50,692 nt of DNA from Gammaproteobacteria bacterium (GCA_021156325.1 JAJNDI010000005.1:1-50692), one strand, 5' to 3'; shown: positions 25,686 to 35,006, counted from the first letter of the stretch. The notes: generated by a model from the letters alone, not told the origin. Translations and numbers: made by a program.

Positions 25686-26366
25686 TTAAGTTATTGAATG
25701 TTTATCCAAACCATCATTAACTACTTTGCCTTCTTTTAAGGTGATGATACGGTGTTTCATCTTGGCAATAAGACGTAAATCGTGGCTTGCGACCAGAACA
25801 GTTACCCCCACTTGATGAAAATCTTGAAAGAGATGCATGATTTCTTCGGAAAGATCAGGATCCAGATTCCCCGTGGGCTCATCTGCCAATAAAACAGCAG
25901 GTTTGTTAACAATCGCGCGTGCGATACTCACGCGTTGTTGTTCACCGCCGGATAAAGTTTGCGGCAACACCGCTTCTTTATTCGCCAAGCCTACTTTTTC
26001 AAGCGCCGCACGCACCCGCTTAAGCCATGAACCGCTAGGCCATCCTGCGATTTGTAAAGGCAAGGCCACGTTATCAAATACGTTGCGGTCCGGTAATAAA
26101 TAAGGGTTTTGAAAAATAACCCCGATACGGCGTCTCACATAAGGAATATCCGCTTTCCCCACATCCGCTAAATCTACACCGCCTATCATGACTTTGCCTT
26201 GAGTAGGGCGTTCCAGCAAAGCAATTAATTTTAACAAAGTGCTTTTGCCAGCACCTGAGTGCCCTGTTAAAAAAGCCATCTCACCTTGCGCAAGGGTTAA
26301 ACTCGCTTGTGAAAGGGCTATTCTATTTTGTTCGTAAGATTTGGTAACGTGTTTTAATTCGATCAT
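25686..26366 (-). CDS. ftsE: Cell division ATP-binding protein
   Basis: This 226-residue ABC ATPase has MIELKHVTKSY, Walker A GHSGAGKST, signature LSGGEQQR, Walker B VLLADEPTGNLDP and the H-loop SHD. Length and GNLDPDLSEEIM are standard for FtsE. It couples ATP hydrolysis to hydrolase activation at the septum through FtsX. It follows ftsY by 21 bases. The insertion downstream replaces the usual overlap with ftsX. Confidence 0.95.
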   Translation of the reverse strand: MIELKHVTKSYEQNRIALSQASLTLAQGEMAFLTGHSGAGKSTLLKLIALLERPTQGKVMIGGVDLADVGKADIPYVRRRIGVIFQNPYLLPDRNVFDNVALPLQIAGWPSGSWLKRVRAALEKVGLANKEAVLPQTLSGGEQQRVSIARAIVNKPAVLLADEPTGNLDPDLSEEIMHLFQDFHQVGVTVLVASHDLRLIAKMKHRIITLKEGKVVNDGLDKHSIT

Positions 26367-26387
26367 AATACTCTTCGCGCTTAGATT
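26367..26387. repeat. Solo copy of element-end motif in the ftsY-ftsE gap
   Basis: Bases 26368-26379 (ATACTCTTCGCG) are identical to part of the left end of the element at 25557-25683, and the next bases (TTAGATTTTAATGC, continuing into ftsY) resemble the rest of that end. This may be a remnant or a shared leader motif. Confidence 0.45.
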
Positions 26388-27362
26388 TTAATGCTCTTCC
26401 CAAAATAAAGCTCTTACAAAAGCTTTCGCCTCAAAAGGTTGTAAATCTTCTATGCCTTCTCCCACGCCGATAAAGCGAATAGGAATCTGAAAGTGCTGTG
26501 CTATCGCAAATAAAACACCGCCTTTGGCAGTCCCATCGAGTTTTGTGACGGTGAGTCCTGTTAACCCCAGCGCTTCATTAAACTGCTTGACTTGCTGCAG
26601 TGCATTTTGGCCGGTGCCTGCATCCAGCACTAACATGATTTCATGCGGTGCCTGCTCATCTAATTTGGCTGCCACCCGCTTTACCTTTTTTAACTCTTCC
26701 ATTAAATTTGTTTGAGTATGTAAACGTCCTGCGGTATCGGCAATCACTACATCGATATCGCGTGCACGGGCTGCTTGTATAGCATCGTAAATCACCGATG
26801 CGCAGTCAGCGCCTTGGCCTTGTGCAATCACCGGTACTTGATTGCGTTCCCCCCACACGGTTAATTGTTCAACAGCAGCCGCTCGAAAAGTATCGCCTGC
26901 TGCCAACAATACGCGATGCCCTTGCGCCTGCAAGCGCTTGGTTAATTTGCCAATGGTGGTGGTTTTACCGTTACCATTAACCCCTACCATCAGTATGACA
27001 TAGGGTTTGGAGGTTGGGTTAATTTCAAGGGGTTTTTCACAAGGCATTAACAATTGATGTAAATCTGCCTGCAAAGCCGCTTCAACGGCCGCGGGATCAC
27101 TCAACGTTTTGCGGGCTAGCCTGTCGGTGAGGGAAGCAATAATACGTTCTGTCGCTTCGATGCCTACATCAGCTTGTAATAGCTGAGTTTCAATAGTTTC
27201 CAATAAGGACTCATCGATCGCTTTCGCGCCAAGCAGCGTACGGCTGATAGCTTCACTTAATTGATGACGGGTACGCCCCAGACCTTGGGTCAGCCGTTTG
27301 AACCAGGGGGTAGTCGTTTCAGCAGTCTCACTGTCTTGACGTCTTTTTAAGAATTTCAGCAT
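26388..27362 (-). CDS. ftsY: Signal recognition particle receptor FtsY
   Basis: This 324-residue SRP GTPase has the N domain, then G1 GVNGNGKTTT, DTFRAAAVEQL, G3 DTAGRL, G4 TKLDGTAKGG and the C-terminal IGVGEGIEDLQPF. It lacks the long acidic A domain of E. coli FtsY (497 residues), keeping only about 30 charged residues before the N domain, as in many bacteria. It docks the SRP-ribosome complex at the membrane. First gene of the ftsY-E-X-MCE operon, so its promoter should lie in 27363-27500. Confidence 0.96.
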   Translation of the reverse strand: MLKFLKRRQDSETAETTTPWFKRLTQGLGRTRHQLSEAISRTLLGAKAIDESLLETIETQLLQADVGIEATERIIASLTDRLARKTLSDPAAVEAALQADLHQLLMPCEKPLEINPTSKPYVILMVGVNGNGKTTTIGKLTKRLQAQGHRVLLAAGDTFRAAAVEQLTVWGERNQVPVIAQGQGADCASVIYDAIQAARARDIDVVIADTAGRLHTQTNLMEELKKVKRVAAKLDEQAPHEIMLVLDAGTGQNALQQVKQFNEALGLTGLTVTKLDGTAKGGVLFAIAQHFQIPIRFIGVGEGIEDLQPFEAKAFVRALFWEEH

Positions 27363-27508
27363 GAATCATTCCAGTTTTAAAGGTGTCGAATTCGACACCT
27401 TTGCCCTATTACACTGTTCAGCATGGCTAAAAGTATTGTATCATTTTGTAGCAATCAGTGTCATGTTTTATGTGCCGACGTCTTTTATTGTGTAGTGGAA
27501 TGCAGAAG

Positions 27509-27592
27509 TCCCTCGGGGTCGTGTCACGGTGAAGAGGTATCCCACCGCTTCGCGCCGGGAGCCCTCCTCATTCACCGCGCCACCCCTCGGGA
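27509..27592. repeat. GC-rich imperfect inverted repeat / structured element
   Basis: TCCCTCGGGGTCGTG (27509-27523) pairs with the reverse complement of GCCACCCCTCGGGA ending at 27592. CGGTGAA (27527-27533) pairs with TTCACCG (27571-27577), and GAGG with CCTC lies further in. The whole folds as a rod on either strand. It lies in the 461-base spacer between divergent ftsY and the M16 pair. No family assigned. Confidence 0.5.
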
Positions 27593-27688
27593 AAATCTCA
27601 CAACAATAAAGAATCTCTTTCTCGGAATGATGAGCAAGTTTGCTGTCATCCGCCGAATTTCAGCGTGTTATACTGAGGAGCGATTCTA

Positions 27689-27796
27689 GTCTTAAGGCAG
27701 GATAGTTGGGGCAAACTGTTGCGCGACAGGATGTCGCGCACAAGCCTACAGGGAAGTATTTACGGCGTGTTTGACACAACTATCCTGCCTTAAGAC
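27689..27796. mobile_element. Palindromic element with perfect 20-bp terminal inverted repeats
   Basis: The 20 bases at 27689-27708 (GTCTTAAGGCAGGATAGTTG) are the exact reverse complement of 27777-27796. Inside, TGCGCGACA-GGA-TGTCGCGCA (27720-27740) is a perfect 9-bp hairpin. There is no reading frame. It ends 27 bases before the M16 gene and so lies in its leader or promoter. Size and ends fit a non-autonomous palindromic element, but it could also act as a transcript hairpin. Confidence 0.75.
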
Positions 27797-27823
27797 GCTA
27801 AGAAAGAAATAAAGGAACACATA

Positions 27824-29176
27824 ATGCGTTTTTTAAACTTATGTCTCTTAATATCATTGTTTTTTTCAACCGCTGCTTATGCGGATATCGATGCTAAAAC
27901 CTATACCTTGAAAAATGGCCTGCAGCTTATCGTGGTAGAAGATCACCGGGCGCCAATAGTCGTATCCCAAGTCTGGTATCGGGTGGGATCAGCTTACGAG
28001 CCCCCCGGAATTTCTGGCATTTCCCACATGTTAGAACACATGATGTTCAAAGGCACGAAGCGATTTCCTAAAGAGTCCTTGACCAAACTTTTTGCGGAAA
28101 ACGGGGGCGATCAAAATGCAGCCACCTCTCAAGACTTCACTTATTATTACCAATCGCTGCCTGCTGATAAATTAGCCTTAAGTTTTGAATTGGAAGCTGA
28201 TCGCATGCGCAACCTCGTATTGACAGAATCCGATTTTGCGACTGAAAATCAGGTGGTACAAGAAGAACGGCGTCTTAGAACAGATGATAATCCCCAAGCC
28301 GCTTTATTTGAACGTTTTAATGCGAGCGCGCATTTAACGCCGCCTTATCAGCATCCTACTGTAGGCTGGATGAATGATATTCAACAATTGACGTTAAGTG
28401 ATCTGAAAAAATGGTATGAACAATGGTACGCTCCCAATAATGCTGCGATAGTAGTAGTGGGCGATGTCAAACCCGAGGCGGTTTATCAATTGGCTAAACG
28501 CTATTTTGAACCGATCCCCGCCAACCCTCATTTGCCGCAGCTCAAAAAACAAATAGAGCCGCCTTCTATAGGCCAGCGAACCATTGAAGTGAATGTGCCG
28601 GCCAAAGTGCCTTTTTTAGTGATGGGTTATAATGTGCCGCAATGGCGCTTATCTGAACCAAGTCAGGATCCTTACGCACTCTTATTAATATCAGGCATAT
28701 TATCACAAGGTAACAGCGCGCGCTTTCAACAAGATTTGGTTCGAAAAAAGCAAATGGCTTCGGATATCGGAGCAAGCTATTCACCTTATACTTTATTTCC
28801 CGATTTATTTTTCATTGCAGCAACACCTTCTCAAAAAACTACGATAAAAGGGCTTGTTCACGCTATTAATGAGGAAATTCTGCGCTTACAAAGAGAATTA
28901 GTCAGCAAAACAGAACTCGATAAAGTTAAAAATCAAGTCATTGCTGACAATATTTTTTCGCAAGACTCCATGGAAGCCAAAGCCTCCCAAATCGGTGCTT
29001 TAGTCAGCATCGGATTACCGTGGCAAACGATCAATACTTATATTCAAGATATACAATTGGTAACGCCAGAACAGATCCAGGCCGCTGCTCGTCAGTATTT
29101 GACAACCCATAGACGCACAATGGCTATACTAAAACCTGTACAAGAAGGATCAGAGAATGTTCATTCGAAAAAATAG
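27824..29176 (+). CDS. M16-family zinc metallopeptidase (catalytic subunit)
   Basis: This 450-residue peptidase has a Sec signal (FLNLCLLISLFFSTAAYA) and the inverted zinc motif HMLEH (HxxEH) at about residue 68. The distal Glu comes from the NQVVQEERR helix. It is therefore a periplasmic or exported pitrilysin-type peptidase. The next gene encodes the partner without the zinc site. Such pairs act as heterodimers on small peptides. AAGGAAC provides the ribosome-binding site. It overlaps the partner gene by 20 bases. Confidence 0.93.
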   Translation: MRFLNLCLLISLFFSTAAYADIDAKTYTLKNGLQLIVVEDHRAPIVVSQVWYRVGSAYEPPGISGISHMLEHMMFKGTKRFPKESLTKLFAENGGDQNAATSQDFTYYYQSLPADKLALSFELEADRMRNLVLTESDFATENQVVQEERRLRTDDNPQAALFERFNASAHLTPPYQHPTVGWMNDIQQLTLSDLKKWYEQWYAPNNAAIVVVGDVKPEAVYQLAKRYFEPIPANPHLPQLKKQIEPPSIGQRTIEVNVPAKVPFLVMGYNVPQWRLSEPSQDPYALLLISGILSQGNSARFQQDLVRKKQMASDIGASYSPYTLFPDLFFIAATPSQKTTIKGLVHAINEEILRLQRELVSKTELDKVKNQVIADNIFSQDSMEAKASQIGALVSIGLPWQTINTYIQDIQLVTPEQIQAAARQYLTTHRRTMAILKPVQEGSENVHSKK

Positions 29177-30482
29177 AGCTTACTTTTTACTAAGCGGCAT
29201 TATGGTATTTTTTTCAATCCAAGCGGCTATCGCTAAGCCCATTCTCAACATTCAACAGTGGCAAACCACCAACGGCATTCCGGTTTATTTTGTGGAATCC
29301 CCTGGTTTACCTATTCTCGATATTCGCCTCGCGTTTGATGCGGGATCAGCGCGCGATGAAACGATCCCCGGTTTAGCTCAGATCACCAATATGATGTTTG
29401 CAGAAGCCACTTCTACCGATAACGCCGATACCATTGCCGCTAAATTTGATGAAGCCGGCGCGATATTTGTTAATCATGTGGATAGAGACAGCGCCATAGT
29501 GGCCCTGCGAACCTTAACCCAGCCTGATGCTATGAAGAAAGCTTTAGACACTTTTCAAGCTGTGTTAACCGATCCGGTTTTTCCCGAAGAAAATCTGGCA
29601 CGGATTAAAAATCAAGTATTGCGATCGCTGGAAGAAGATAAACAGGATCCCGCTCAAACTGCTGCTGACAGATTTTATCAATTAGTCTATGAAGCCTCAC
29701 CCTATGCTCATCCTGTTTCAGGAAACGCTGAAACCGTTGAAAAAATAAATACCTTTCAAGTCAAACAATTTCATGATCGCTATTATGCAGCCTCGAATGC
29801 CGTCATGGTAATGGTAGGCGATCTCAGCACGAGTGACGCGCAACAGATAGCTCAAACGCTTTCTCAACATTTACCCCAAGGCAGGCCTGCCAAAGCACTC
29901 GCCCTTTCAACGCCGCAAAAAAAAGCGCTAAGAGAAGTGCTCCCTTTTCCTTCTAGCCAAACTACCATTATGGTAGGGCAAGTAGGAATCAATCGACAAG
30001 ACAAAGATTATTTTTCCTTGTATGTGGGTAATTATATCTTAGGGGGAGGCGATTTTGCCTCTCGTTTATTTGAAACCGTTCGTGTGAAAAACGGCTTGGC
30101 GTATGGCATTTACAGTTATTTTTTACCCTTAAGCGCGAAGGGGCCTTTTGTCATTGCACTACAAAGCCGCAACCAAAAAGCTTCAGAGGCTTTATCCATT
30201 ACCCAAACGGTATTATCGGATTTTGTGAAAAAAGGGCCTACATCTGCAGAATTAACCGCTGCTAAAAACAACATCCTGCGAAGTTTCGTATTGAGGCTTA
30301 ACAGCAATGACGCTATTGCCAATCAATTAGTGGTGATGGCTTTTTATCATTTACCGCTCAATTATCTCGATACGTTTGCAAGCAAAGTGAATGCAGTTTC
30401 TGTGAGCAGTATTCAGCAAGCCTTTGCAAACACCTTGGATCCTGCTGCCATGACGACTGTATTAGTGGGCCAGACCCAATGA
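29157..30482 (+). CDS. M16-family peptidase partner (non-catalytic)
   Basis: This 441-residue M16 homologue has a signal sequence ending near SIQAAIAKP. The HxxEH site is replaced: the aligned segment reads GLAQITNMMF. The R/Y substrate-binding pair of the C-terminal M16 domain is plausible (VKNGLAYGIYSYF, typical of the second subunit). AAGGA nine bases ahead supports the ATG at 29157. It overlaps rsmD as ATGA. Expected role: substrate-binding half of the heterodimer. Confidence 0.92.
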   Translation: MFIRKNRAYFLLSGIMVFFSIQAAIAKPILNIQQWQTTNGIPVYFVESPGLPILDIRLAFDAGSARDETIPGLAQITNMMFAEATSTDNADTIAAKFDEAGAIFVNHVDRDSAIVALRTLTQPDAMKKALDTFQAVLTDPVFPEENLARIKNQVLRSLEEDKQDPAQTAADRFYQLVYEASPYAHPVSGNAETVEKINTFQVKQFHDRYYAASNAVMVMVGDLSTSDAQQIAQTLSQHLPQGRPAKALALSTPQKKALREVLPFPSSQTTIMVGQVGINRQDKDYFSLYVGNYILGGGDFASRLFETVRVKNGLAYGIYSYFLPLSAKGPFVIALQSRNQKASEALSITQTVLSDFVKKGPTSAELTAAKNNILRSFVLRLNSNDAIANQLVVMAFYHLPLNYLDTFASKVNAVSVSSIQQAFANTLDPAAMTTVLVGQTQ

Positions 30483-31075
30483 AACCATCTTCTAAAAAAG
30501 GAGAATTTCGTATCATTTCAGGCCGGTGGCACGGGCGCAGATTGCATTTTCCAGATGCTGATGATTTACGCCCCACCACAGATCGCACCCGCGAAACGGT
30601 GTTTAACTGGCTAGCGCCCGTAATTCGTGATGCGGTTTGCCTTGATCTCTTTGCCGGCACGGGAGCGTTCGGTTTTGAAGCTTTATCACGAGGCGCAAAA
30701 CACGTGGTAATGATAGAGAAACAACCTCTGTTAACTACAGCCCTTAAAACACACGCCGCAGTTCTACAGTGCGAAGACCAAGTAAGCATTCTCACAGAAA
30801 AATCACCGCAGTGCATTGCAAAGTACTGCTCTCAATGGCCATCGCCCATTGATGTCGTATTTTTAGATCCGCCTTTTCGAGCCAATCTTATCCCTGATTG
30901 CTGCCGCGCCCTGGAAGCTTCACTTTCCCTGAATCAAACAGCCTATATTTATATTGAAACAGAAAAAACCTTTGCCTTAGAAGTTCATTTACCTCCCAAT
31001 TGGCAGATCATTCGACAAGATAGGGCAGGTCAGGTAGCATATTATTTAGTGCTAGCGGAAAAGGGATCAGTATGA
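30479..31075 (+). CDS. rsmD: 16S rRNA (guanine966-N2)-methyltransferase
   Basis: This 198-residue enzyme has the RsmD opening [14 protein letters not shown], then [15 protein letters not shown]. The SAM motif [19 protein letters not shown] and the catalytic DPPF (DVVFLDPPF) follow. It methylates m2G966 of 16S rRNA in the small subunit. It is coupled by ATGA overlaps to the M16 partner upstream and rpiA downstream, an arrangement known from other gammaproteobacteria for the first pair. Confidence 0.94.
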   Translation: MKPSSKKGEFRIISGRWHGRRLHFPDADDLRPTTDRTRETVFNWLAPVIRDAVCLDLFAGTGAFGFEALSRGAKHVVMIEKQPLLTTALKTHAAVLQCEDQVSILTEKSPQCIAKYCSQWPSPIDVVFLDPPFRANLIPDCCRALEASLSLNQTAYIYIETEKTFALEVHLPPNWQIIRQDRAGQVAYYLVLAEKGSV

Positions 31076-31734
31076 GCAATGATGAATTTAAACAACAAGC
31101 AGCTCTTGCGGCGATAAACTATCTTGTCGAAGACAGCGTTATCGGGATAGGCACGGGTTCCACAGTGAATTACTTCATCGATGCCTTGGCTGCAGAAAAA
31201 CACCGTATTCAAGGGACCGTGGCAAGTTCTAAAGCAACACGTAATCGGCTTAAAAAGCACGGCATCCCCGTATTTGATTTAACCACCGTCGATGAAGTAC
31301 CCGTTTATATCGATGGCGCTGATGAAGTCAGTCCTTTGTTACAAATGATCAAAGGCGGCGGCGGGGCGTTGACCCATGAAAAAATCATTGCGACCGTTGC
31401 TAAAAAATTCGTTTGTATTGCTGATGAGAGCAAATATGTTAAAGCCTTGGGCGATTTCCCCGTGGCAGTGGAAGTGCTTCCTATGGCCCGGAGTTATGTG
31501 GCGCGTCAATTAGTGAGCCAATTGCATGCTGATCCCGTTTATCGCGAAGGCTTTATCACTGACAATGGTAATATTATCCTGGATGTTTATAATCTAAAAC
31601 TGCATGAACCTATCAAAACCGAAATGGCTATCAATAATATTACCGGTGTTGTAGACAATGGAATCTTTGGGAAACGAAGCGCCGATGTCTTGCTGTTAGC
31701 AACGGATAGCGGTGTAAAAACCATTAAGGCTTAA
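31072..31734 (+). CDS. rpiA: Ribose-5-phosphate isomerase A
   Basis: This 220-residue RpiA has GIGTGSTVN (phosphate loop), YIDGADEV (catalytic Asp), [12 protein letters not shown] (Lys and Glu) and NGIF near the end. It interconverts ribose-5-phosphate and ribulose-5-phosphate in the pentose phosphate pathway. The 3' end overlaps that of pabA/trpG by 11 bases in convergent orientation. Rpe, which acts on the same product, is encoded just beyond on the other strand. Confidence 0.95.
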   Translation: MSNDEFKQQAALAAINYLVEDSVIGIGTGSTVNYFIDALAAEKHRIQGTVASSKATRNRLKKHGIPVFDLTTVDEVPVYIDGADEVSPLLQMIKGGGGALTHEKIIATVAKKFVCIADESKYVKALGDFPVAVEVLPMARSYVARQLVSQLHADPVYREGFITDNGNIILDVYNLKLHEPIKTEMAINNITGVVDNGIFGKRSADVLLLATDSGVKTIKA

Positions 31735-32308
31735 GCAGCAAAAAACGCCGTAACAGATCATATCCGACCGTTGTCAGCACTGATTCCGGATGAAACTGTA
31801 CCCCCACCAGAGCATGATCTCTATGCTGTAACCCCATGATTTCATCTATCTCACCTATTTCTGTTTGAGTCCATGCGCTAACGGTTAAACACGCTGGCAG
31901 ACTGTCTTTATTCACAATCAGAGAATGATAACGCGTTGCGCTAAAGGGATTAGGCAATCCTTGAAACAATCCCTTGCCATTATGATAAATAAGCGATGTT
32001 TTGCCATGCATCACCCGTCTTGCACGCTGTACCGTTGCACCGAAAACCTGGGCGAGACTTTGATGCCCCAAACATACACCCAAAATCGGTATTTTGCCGG
32101 TAAATTTTTTAATGACTTCCATGGAAATACCCGCTTCATTCGGCGTACAAGGGCCGGGCGAGATGACGATATATTGAGGGGCTAAGTGTTTAATTTCATC
32201 GATGGTGGCAGCATCGTTACGTTTAACCAACACCGTTTCACCCAGCTCTTTAAAATAACGGACTACGTTATAAGTAAAGGAGTCATAGTTATCTATCATG
32301 AGCAGCAT
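31724..32308 (-). CDS. pabA: Glutamine amidotransferase of anthranilate/aminodeoxychorismate synthase
   Basis: This 194-residue class I amidotransferase starts [14 protein letters not shown] at ATG 32308. The open frame extends upstream into rpe without meaning. The catalytic triad is visible: Cys in [10 protein letters not shown], His and Glu in [10 protein letters not shown]. It gives ammonia from glutamine to a TrpE- or PabB-type partner. No such partner is in the window, so PabA (folate) versus TrpG (tryptophan) is unresolved and it may serve both. It begins four bases after rpe ends. Confidence 0.9.
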   Translation of the reverse strand: MLLMIDNYDSFTYNVVRYFKELGETVLVKRNDAATIDEIKHLAPQYIVISPGPCTPNEAGISMEVIKKFTGKIPILGVCLGHQSLAQVFGATVQRARRVMHGKTSLIYHNGKGLFQGLPNPFSATRYHSLIVNKDSLPACLTVSAWTQTEIGEIDEIMGLQHRDHALVGVQFHPESVLTTVGYDLLRRFLLLKP

Positions 32309-32312
32309 GGCT

Positions 32313-32993
32313 TTAATTTGCCGCTTGATTAATGATATTCTTAAATGCTGTAATGGTCTTAGCATAATTCGGCGTTTTAAAAATAGCGGAGCCTGCAACA
32401 AAAGTATCTGCGCCGGCAGCCGCAGCAAGTGCGGCGGTTTCTATATTAATACCCCCGTCTATCGATAACCGTATCGAGCGTTTTTGTGCATCTATCCGTT
32501 GACGAAGCGCTTTAACTTTTTGTAAAACCTCCGGAATAAAGGCTTGTCCTGCAAAACCTGGATACACACTCATTACCAGTATTAAATCTACTTGATCAAA
32601 AAAAGGATCGAGAATTTCAGCCGGCACATCAGGATTTAATACCAATCCAGCCTTGATTTGATGATTGTGAATTAATTGAATACTGCCGCTGATGTTGTCG
32701 GTTGCATCGGGATGAAAGCTGATATAATCAGCGCCCGCGTTGGCAAAATCTTTAATGAGATTATCAACCGGCTTTACCATGAGATGTACATCAATCGGCA
32801 CAGTAATGCCATATTCCCTGAGTGAACGACATACCATCGCCCCTACCGTTAAATTAGGCACATAGTGATTATCCATCACGTCAAAGTGGATCCACTGCGC
32901 CCCGGCTTTCACCACAGCATCCACTTCAGATCCTAATTTTGCAAAATTGGCAGACAAAATAGAAGGCGCGATGATAGGGCTTTGTTGAGGCAT
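32313..32993 (-). CDS. rpe: Ribulose-phosphate 3-epimerase
   Basis: This 226-residue TIM-barrel epimerase has [28 protein letters not shown] (metal-binding His/Asp), DVHLMV and IDGGIN. The loop usually reading MSVNPGFGGQ is [10 protein letters not shown] here, a mild variation near the phosphate. It interconverts ribulose-5- and xylulose-5-phosphate. murU ends 13 bases upstream, so amgK-murU-rpe-pabA may be one transcript. Confidence 0.95.
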   Translation of the reverse strand: MPQQSPIIAPSILSANFAKLGSEVDAVVKAGAQWIHFDVMDNHYVPNLTVGAMVCRSLREYGITVPIDVHLMVKPVDNLIKDFANAGADYISFHPDATDNISGSIQLIHNHQIKAGLVLNPDVPAEILDPFFDQVDLILVMSVYPGFAGQAFIPEVLQKVKALRQRIDAQKRSIRLSIDGGINIETAALAAAAGADTFVAGSAIFKTPNYAKTITAFKNIINQAAN

Positions 32994-33005
32994 TATATTT
33001 ACATC

Positions 33006-33656
33006 CTAAGCAGCATTACAAAGAGCTAATTGTTCAGGCGAACCGATATTATGCCAAACTCCCGCGTAATATTCACCGCTGACGATTTTTGATTCAATCG
33101 CCGGCTCCAAACACATTGACAACCGAAGCACACCGGGTTTTTGATTGGCAAACAAATCCGGGTGAAAAACACCGATCCCGGCATAATTTAATTTAGGCTC
33201 ACTTTTCAAGCATACATATCCCTCTTTCAGGGCATAATCACCGTGAGGATGAAAGGGGGGGTTATCGACTAAAACCAAATGCGAAGACACCGGAGTTTTA
33301 TTCATTAAACGTTCAAAAGGATAATCCGTAAAAAGATCACTGCTGGTGACAATAAAAGGTTTATCTCCTAAATAGGGTAATGCTTTGACGATGCCGCCGC
33401 CTGTTTCAAGCGGTGTTGCTTCCACAGAATAGATAATGTGAATACCCCATTGGCTTCCATTCCCTAACACTCCCTGGATCTGTTGAGATAGATGGGAAAC
33501 ATTGATAACGATATTATCGATCCCGGCTTTCACCAGGTTTTCTATTTGCCATACGATTAAGGGTTTGCCTCTGACCTGCAATAAGGGTTTGGGAGTATCT
33601 TTGGTTAAATTTCCCATGCGTTTGCCTAAGCCGGCAGCCAAAATCATCGCTTTCAT
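33006..33656 (-). CDS. murU: N-acetylmuramate 1-phosphate uridylyltransferase
   Basis: This 216-residue nucleotidyltransferase starts MKAMILAAGLGKRMG (G-x-G-x-R loop), with KPLLQVRGKPLI and TSSDLFTDYPFE (catalytic Asp). The true start is ATG 33656, which overlaps the amgK stop as ATGA. The open frame further upstream lies inside amgK. With AmgK it turns recycled MurNAc into UDP-MurNAc, bypassing de novo synthesis from UDP-GlcNAc. Pairing with amgK and closeness to lptD-surA match the arrangement in Pseudomonas. Confidence 0.93.
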   Translation of the reverse strand: MKAMILAAGLGKRMGNLTKDTPKPLLQVRGKPLIVWQIENLVKAGIDNIVINVSHLSQQIQGVLGNGSQWGIHIIYSVEATPLETGGGIVKALPYLGDKPFIVTSSDLFTDYPFERLMNKTPVSSHLVLVDNPPFHPHGDYALKEGYVCLKSEPKLNYAGIGVFHPDLFANQKPGVLRLSMCLEPAIESKIVSGEYYAGVWHNIGSPEQLALCNAA

Positions 33657-34720
33657 GGGCTTTTGATACTCATCAAAGTGTGATCCAGGCTTGGCATCAC
33701 TATTTTTTCCCACCATTCATGTGCATCTTTTAAATCATCACACTGTGATAAAGCGCTTAATACATAACCTGCTGTACGAGGTAAGTAATCCAGATAAACC
33801 GCTTCTTCATCACGCAAATATTTGCGGGCAAAGATAAAGGTATTTTTTAAATGCCGCTGCAAAACGCTGGCATAAAACCACGTTTTAAATAAACCCATGC
33901 CAACAGGTTGAATAATGGCGTGCCGGCATAGCGCTTCATAGTAATAGTGAAGCCACTTTTCTACTCGTTCCATAGGCCATTCCACATAACAGTCCCACAA
34001 TAAAGAGGCCGCGTCATAGGCAACAGCCCCTTGAAAAGCACCTTGAAAATCGAGCATGGCGATCTCCTGATTATCCAATACCATTAGATTGCGGCATTGA
34101 TAATCTTCATGGATCACCGTTATAGGCTGCGATTCCAATTTTTCCACCACTGTATCGAAAAATTGATTTAATAAACTTTGTGTTTGGCGGTTAATATCAA
34201 CATTCAGCAATTTTTCAATAAACCACGTTTGACAATTCGCCAATTTGGCACGCCGGATGGTTTTATCAAATAGAGGTAAGGTTTTTAAAGAAGGGTTTGC
34301 GCTATGGCTTTGCAACAATACTAATGCCTCCAGAGCGCGTTGATACAATTGTTCAACTCTGCCTTCTTGCAAGGCTTTTTCCAACGTATGACGGCCTAAA
34401 TCTTCAACCAATAAAAATCCATTCATCAAATCCGAGGCGATGACGCGGGGTACGCGTACTCCCAATGATTGAAAAATATGAGCCCACTTTACAAAACCGG
34501 GATTATTATCTGTTTCATTGCATGGGGAATCTACCGCTAGCAAGGTGCTGCCATCTGATAAAAAAAGCCTGAAATAACGACGAAAGCCAGCATTCTTGGG
34601 TAAAGCCTCTACTTTCATAATGGCAGCGGCTAAGAAACCCTCAACCCACGTTCGTAAAGCAACAAAACGCAGATCGGGCTTTTTCTCTATCGTACAATCT
34701 GATGGTAGAGGCAACGACAT
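33653..34720 (-). CDS. amgK: Anomeric MurNAc/GlcNAc kinase
   Basis: This 355-residue aminoglycoside-phosphotransferase-fold kinase has VIHEDYQCRNLM (HxDxxxxN catalytic loop) and MLDFQGAFQGAVAYDAASLL (DFQ metal site). N-lobe residues lie around FRRYFRLFLSDGSTLLAVDS. It phosphorylates MurNAc at C1 for MurU. The start is ATG 34720, since the open frame begins one codon earlier with TTG. The pathway gives intrinsic fosfomycin tolerance in organisms that have it. Confidence 0.93.
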   Translation of the reverse strand: MSLPLPSDCTIEKKPDLRFVALRTWVEGFLAAAIMKVEALPKNAGFRRYFRLFLSDGSTLLAVDSPCNETDNNPGFVKWAHIFQSLGVRVPRVIASDLMNGFLLVEDLGRHTLEKALQEGRVEQLYQRALEALVLLQSHSANPSLKTLPLFDKTIRRAKLANCQTWFIEKLLNVDINRQTQSLLNQFFDTVVEKLESQPITVIHEDYQCRNLMVLDNQEIAMLDFQGAFQGAVAYDAASLLWDCYVEWPMERVEKWLHYYYEALCRHAIIQPVGMGLFKTWFYASVLQRHLKNTFIFARKYLRDEEAVYLDYLPRTAGYVLSALSQCDDLKDAHEWWEKIVMPSLDHTLMSIKSP

Positions 34721-34817
34721 CAACAGGATCCGTCAGAATAATCTGATCCTATTTTAGCAGGATTCTCACAAACAATACTACTCAGCAGATGTCGTTACCT
34801 TTGCCAATCACGTCTTT

Positions 34818-35006
34818 TTAATCAAAGTGTGGATTAGCATAGATACGTGTCTTTTCATCTTCATTTTGAAGGGAATGTAACTCGCCAAAGGCTTCATCGT
34901 GAAGCGATTCCAATTGAACACAAATCCAGGCCCTTAACAGAGTTTCTTCGCCAACACGCGATGAAACACATTCTTTCCCTCGAATAATACTTGCTTCGTA
35001 CATCAT
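34818..35006 (-). CDS. Small protein of unknown function
   Basis: This 62-residue protein, MMYEASIIRGKECVSSRVG at the start, is preceded by GGAGGAGG four bases before the first of two in-frame ATGs, one of the strongest ribosome-binding sites in the window. That is the main reason to believe it. The sequence is acidic, mostly helical-looking (ETLLRAWICVQLESLHDEAF), without signal or membrane segment, and has two cysteines. It sits between amgK (same strand) and lptD (divergent). No family recognised. Confidence 0.65.
   Translation of the reverse strand: MMYEASIIRGKECVSSRVGEETLLRAWICVQLESLHDEAFGELHSLQNEDEKTRIYANPHFD

Noticed and set aside
27509..27592. Possible SRP (4.5S) RNA beside ftsY
   Set aside because: The conserved SRP core (GGUCAGGUCCGGAAGGAAGC-like) is absent on both strands, so only a generic hairpin can be claimed.
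27423..27689. 88-codon frame between ftsY and the M16 gene
   Set aside because: It runs through the GC-rich inverted repeat and ends at the border of the 20-bp inverted-repeat element. Codon content is not protein-like.
32308..32428. Longer start of pabA at 32428
   Set aside because: The extra 40 residues overlap rpe and lack family sequence. The standard N-terminus [11 protein letters not shown] begins three codons after ATG 32308.
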